Virus record (IMG/VR): IMGVR_UViG_3300035659_000038
Span: 1-43,140 of that record
Length of the DNA: 43,140 nucleotides
Origin: a virus
Strand: one strand, 5' to 3'
The notes below the pieces were generated by a model, which saw only the letters and a program-made list of their open reading frames with translations, was not told where the DNA came from and made no database searches. Position numbers and translations under genes: made by a program. Below, piece after piece: positions 42,246-43,140 of this stretch; the first letter of the stretch is position 1, and the number at the start of each line of letters is the position of its first letter.

Positions 42246-43015
42246 AAAATACAGCAGTTAGAAAAGATTTAGACAGGAACGCAGCGGCAAATGCCCTACA
42301 ACAGATACACTCTCTTCCACAACATCGAAAACAATATCAAAGGGATCATAACTACTTCAAAAGACATCCAGAGTTGAAGCCCGATTGTTGCCCTAAATGT
42401 GGAAACACAGAAGATATGACCTTTCATCACCATATCTACGACGGATCGAGAGAAGGGGAATGGGTATGTCGTGATTGCCACGATAAGGAACATGGCTTTA
42501 CCCCTCAACAAAGACCATATTCACCTCTACAAACAAAACAAGTAATCGAGGAGAGTGGATTTAGTGAATGTGTAAAGAAGTATGAAAAGCATGTGTGTAG
42601 GTTTATAAAGTCTCATGTTCGTGATCAACAAGCATCAGAAGAACTTACACAGGATGTACTTATTGCGTTTTGGCAAAATCAGGTGAAGACAGGTTGGCAG
42701 GCTGAACTATCGTTGCCCTCTTATCTGTTTGGTATAGCAGAATATAAAATAAAAGACCACTATAAAGCTATTGTGAAGGGAGAAAAGCAGGTTGAGGCAG
42801 AAAGAGATTTAGATAAGTGGATGGGTAATCCATTGACCCACACCCCTCGTGTAGTAGGTCCTTATGATTATGCCTACCTCAATGAGAAGTATGGTGGTGA
42901 GACAGGACTGGCACTTGGATTTGATAAGAGGGCTTATGTCGAACAGCCGCTAAATCCAACTGGAATACAAGGTCCCAGTGATATAAACAGCACCCAATCG
43001 GGCCCAGTGATATAA
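42242..43015 (+). CDS. HNH-like zinc domain fused to sigma-70 region 2
   Basis: A 257-residue protein. Residues 50-85 form a His/Cys zinc domain (CPKC at 50-53, FHHHIYDG at 61-68, CRDCH at 76-80) like an HNH core. Residues about 110-182 match sigma-70 region 2: KKYEKHVCRFIKSHVRDQ, then SEELTQDVLIAFWQNQ (the 2.2 helix) and LPSYLFGIAEYKIKDHYKAI (2.3/2.4). No region 4 follows; the tail is Pro/Gly-rich. An unusual fusion; likely a transcription regulator. Confidence 0.75.
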   Translation: MKNTAVRKDLDRNAAANALQQIHSLPQHRKQYQRDHNYFKRHPELKPDCCPKCGNTEDMTFHHHIYDGSREGEWVCRDCHDKEHGFTPQQRPYSPLQTKQVIEESGFSECVKKYEKHVCRFIKSHVRDQQASEELTQDVLIAFWQNQVKTGWQAELSLPSYLFGIAEYKIKDHYKAIVKGEKQVEAERDLDKWMGNPLTHTPRVVGPYDYAYLNEKYGGETGLALGFDKRAYVEQPLNPTGIQGPSDINSTQSGPVI

Positions 43016-43025
43016 GGAGTAAGAT

Positions 43026-43140
43026 ATGAAGCGACTGACATGTAAGTTTTGTAATATAGAGTTTGATGATGATTTTTCAGGTGAAGTAATGTTGTATGAT
43101 GCCAACATTTGTTGGACAGGGCATGAAGGTTGGTGGTATT
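43026..43140 (+). CDS. Start of a truncated Cys-containing gene
   Basis: ATG 43026 follows AAGGAGTAAGAT and the frame is open to the window end (38 codons). It begins MKRLTCKFCNIEFDD with a CxxC pair, so it looks like another small zinc-binding protein. The rest is outside the window. Confidence 0.55.
   Translation, partial: MKRLTCKFCNIEFDDDFSGEVMLYDANICWTGHEGWWY

Noticed and set aside
1-43140. Stop codon reassignment
   Set aside because: TAA, TAG and TGA all end well-supported genes; the in-frame text after 41520 is a single local case.

Overview
The window is the structural half of a tailed, long-tailed (siphovirus-like) bacteriophage. The DNA is AT-rich (roughly 40% GC by eye), genes are tightly packed with many ATGA/TAATG overlaps, and most starts follow strong AGGAG/GGAGG ribosome binding sites, so the host is a bacterium; I cannot name it. 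No integrase, replication genes, tRNA or CRISPR array is visible, and both ends cut through genes, so replication functions probably lie outside.

Layout. Positions 1-5330: small Cys-rich (zinc-knuckle type) proteins, then two GT4-like glycosyltransferases, a class I SAM methyltransferase and a GT2 glycosyltransferase in one translationally coupled run. Positions 5320-6619: an MT-A70 adenine methyltransferase and a second DNA methyltransferase. Positions 6651-8665: small unknown genes, ending with a zinc protein and a sigma-70 region-2-like protein. A two-gene minus-strand unit (8649-9033) converges on these. More small plus-strand genes end at a good intrinsic terminator near 10776-10805. A six-gene minus-strand operon of tiny accessory proteins (12412 down to 10826) faces it.

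From 12587 to 21774 comes the head and tail-tube block: small upstream gene (TerS position), TerL, DUF4055-type portal, a 54-aa protein, endonuclease VII, scaffold, major capsid protein, a tandem pair of small proteins with Ser/Thr tails, connector and tail-completion proteins, tail tube, and tail assembly chaperones with a candidate -1 frameshift at T TTT TTC. Then come the tape measure (21734-25735), two unknown structural proteins and a tail tip whose order (tail-tip protein, DUF2163-like protein, NlpC/P60, hub) matches gene transfer agent-type tips. Three related small proteins, a XhlA-like membrane protein and a 1510-aa collagen-like fibre follow. The end holds an antisense HNH gene, two LamG-like lectin proteins around a second HNH gene, a terminator, and a second zinc-protein/sigma-region-2 pair.

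Two ideas stand out. First, five proteins end in TTTS-COOH, one has 96 consecutive Ser/Thr residues, the fibre is a Gly-X-Thr collagen, and the same genome carries three glycosyltransferases: a possible virion O-glycosylation system. Second, a two-gene cassette (zinc protein plus region-2-only sigma-like protein) occurs twice, which suggests a split or minimal sigma factor controlling phage transcription. Both are inferences from sequence reading alone.
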